Below are positions 62,573-64,000 of a stretch of 64,000 nt of DNA, piece by piece; position 1 is the stretch's first letter, and every line of letters starts with the position of its first letter. This DNA is from Homarus americanus (Eukaryota > Arthropoda > Malacostraca > Decapoda > Nephropidae), in contig NW_024735503.1 of assembly GCF_018991925.1 (NCBI RefSeq), forward strand, positions 3,699,253 to 3,763,252, written 5' to 3'. The notes below the pieces were generated by a model, which was not told where the DNA came from, made no database searches, and saw only the letters and a list, made by a program, of their open reading frames with translations. Position numbers and translations under genes: made by a program.

Positions 62573-63869
62573 CCCTCTCAGGGAGCAAAAAATAATAATA
62601 ATAAAAAAAACTACCGTCTTTGAGCGTGGTGGGGAGGGGGGCAAATCTGGAAAAATCTTAATCTTATCTTTGAATGTACACAGGACAAGAATATACTGTA
62701 TAAAATCGACTGTCATGGTTCACACTCTTGCTATTGCTTGGGTCCAGATTCTCAAAAGGTTCGGAAAGTGGGTTCAGAATGCCAAAAGGTAAACTTAAGT
62801 TAAAACACAATGGAACATCTAAAAATGGCATCAAAGCTATACTGAGACTACCTTAACTGGACGTGTTCACATAAGCATCATTAATGAGGTAAAGTTAACC
62901 TAGAAACCCTTGGAACGCTACAACCCATCCCTGCAAAACCAGTAGAAACCACCACGAGAATCCCTGATAACCTAGAAACCATCGCTCGAAGCTTTTTATA
63001 ATAAGTCACGGAAGCATAGAAACCTCGACGACAAGACCTGAAAACCTTGAAACCCTGTGGAAACCTGCTGGAAACCCTGGGAGAGGAAGTTAGAGTTGGG
63101 CGCGAGGTTTCACTGATAGGATTTTTGGTCTTCACTTCAGGCTATGAATATATTGACTGTGCCAGTTATTGTGTGAGAATAGAGGGGGGAGGATGGAGGG
63201 AAAGAAGGGGAGTGGAAGGAAGGAAGAGTGAGAGGGAAGGGAAATGTGAGGGTGGGAGGAATAGATAGAGATTGGGTATTAGGGAGGGAGGGGAAACAGG
63301 ATGATTGGATACGAGTGTGGGAAGAGGGAGAGTGAGTTTCAATTTTGCTATGTATTTAAATTATTTTGCTATTTAATGTTCACTATATCCTACCATGTTG
63401 TTCACTCCACTAAGAGCCAGGCTAGTTTGTTGTGCACCCTCATAGCTACCTTTGCACTGTAGCTTAAGATAACATATCATATCGGTCAAGGTTAGGCAGA
63501 GGACTACTACTACAACAGGATAATGAACGCAGCCAAAACGAGTGGTACATCTGGTGCTGTTGTCGAGGTTGTTGCGGACTACTCGACAGCTAAATGCAAT
63601 AAAATTCATCCATTGCTTTCTCACGGCAACTATATGAACTGTCTTCTCAGCGGACAGTGGTCATTGGCCCTTTTGTGAGTCGCACACACTATTCTATGGC
63701 CGTGGGTGGTGTGCGTGTGTGTGTCTGTATAATTCACAGCAGTGTGTATTTGGTTGTAACTCGGGTGGTGTTCCGCTGCCCCAGTTGTGTAATGCCCCGG
63801 TCAAGCAGGTGATCTGCATGTGTTGACACCGCTGGCTGGTCATACTGATGTTTTTTATATTGAGGAAGA
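62573..63869. other. Unique sequence with minor low complexity, no gene seen
   Basis: 62890-63085 has irregular GAAACC words; 63178-63335 is purine-rich; a TG-rich patch is at 63707-63730. No conserved coding segment was recognised. Confidence 0.5.
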
Positions 63870-63969
63870 NNNNNNNNNNNNNNNNNNNNNNNNNNNNNNN
63901 NNNNNNNNNNNNNNNNNNNNNNNNNNNNNNNNNNNNNNNNNNNNNNNNNNNNNNNNNNNNNNNNNNNNN
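63870..63969. other. Assembly gap (100 N)
   Basis: Exactly 100 N bases, the usual placeholder for a scaffold join of unknown length. Distances and order across it are not reliable. Confidence 0.98.
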
Positions 63970-64000
63970 TAAACAGTTTATTAATAGAGTTGCAATAGTA
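63970..64000 (-). mobile_element. LINE family A, copy 4 (3' terminus only)
   Basis: The reverse complement reads GCAACTCTATTAATAAACTG then TTTA, matching the 3' terminus of copy 1 at 23153-23176. The body would lie outside the window. Confidence 0.6.

Overview
This is a eukaryotic genomic window, almost certainly from an arthropod and most likely a decapod crustacean. The reasons are a split gene with arthropod-type protein sequence (a Big brain/aquaporin-family orthologue), repeated interstitial TTAGG-like motifs (the arthropod telomere unit), decayed non-LTR retrotransposons, a tRNA-headed SINE, small inverted-repeat MITE-like elements and an extreme density of micro- and minisatellites. 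There are no prokaryotic gene arrays, operons or CRISPR arrays. The taxon is inferred from general sequence character, not from a database match.

Only one protein-coding gene is well supported: big brain (bib), plus strand. Exon 1 (3493-3813) carries the start codon, N-terminal tail and the first two membrane helices. Exon 2 (9073-9206) carries the first NPA pore half-helix and helix 3. A 5.26 kb phase-0 intron separates them. Exon 2 ends at a strong GTGAGT donor (9207) in the middle of a glycine codon. The rest of the protein (helices 4-6, second NPA, long C-terminal tail) is not recognisable downstream, so 9207-64000 is best read as the first 54.8 kb of a giant bib intron.

Layout: 1-3490 upstream low-complexity DNA, one candidate interspersed repeat and 5' UTR; 3493-9206 the two exons and intron 1, with a MITE and a small antisense ORF; 9207-13650 intron 2 start, with an 11-copy 27-bp minisatellite and a perfect 21-copy 29-bp minisatellite containing a splice-donor consensus in every unit; 13668-21795 three back-to-back arrays; 22083-23178 a decayed LINE; 23736-27449 a 26/30-bp array; 27908-34107 two more copies of the same LINE (minus strand) among short arrays; 38030-45020 arrays dominated by a 3.8 kb 20-bp array and a CCCCAACC-type tract; 45390-45450 a candidate recursive splice site; 46546-49225 23-bp and 26-bp arrays; 50427-55890 a CAGCAGCCCC array split by a second type of LINE remnant; 56017-56389 a (TG)186 tract; 56868-59895 a G-rich 34-bp array; 60522-62572 MITEs, SINE and a dispersed repeat; 63870-63969 a 100-N gap with the 3' end of a LINE just after it.

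Many very long open frames (up to 1312 codons) lie on array strands whose unit lacks stop codons. They are compositional artefacts and are not annotated as genes. Tandem array boundaries and copy numbers are read by eye and approximate unless stated otherwise.
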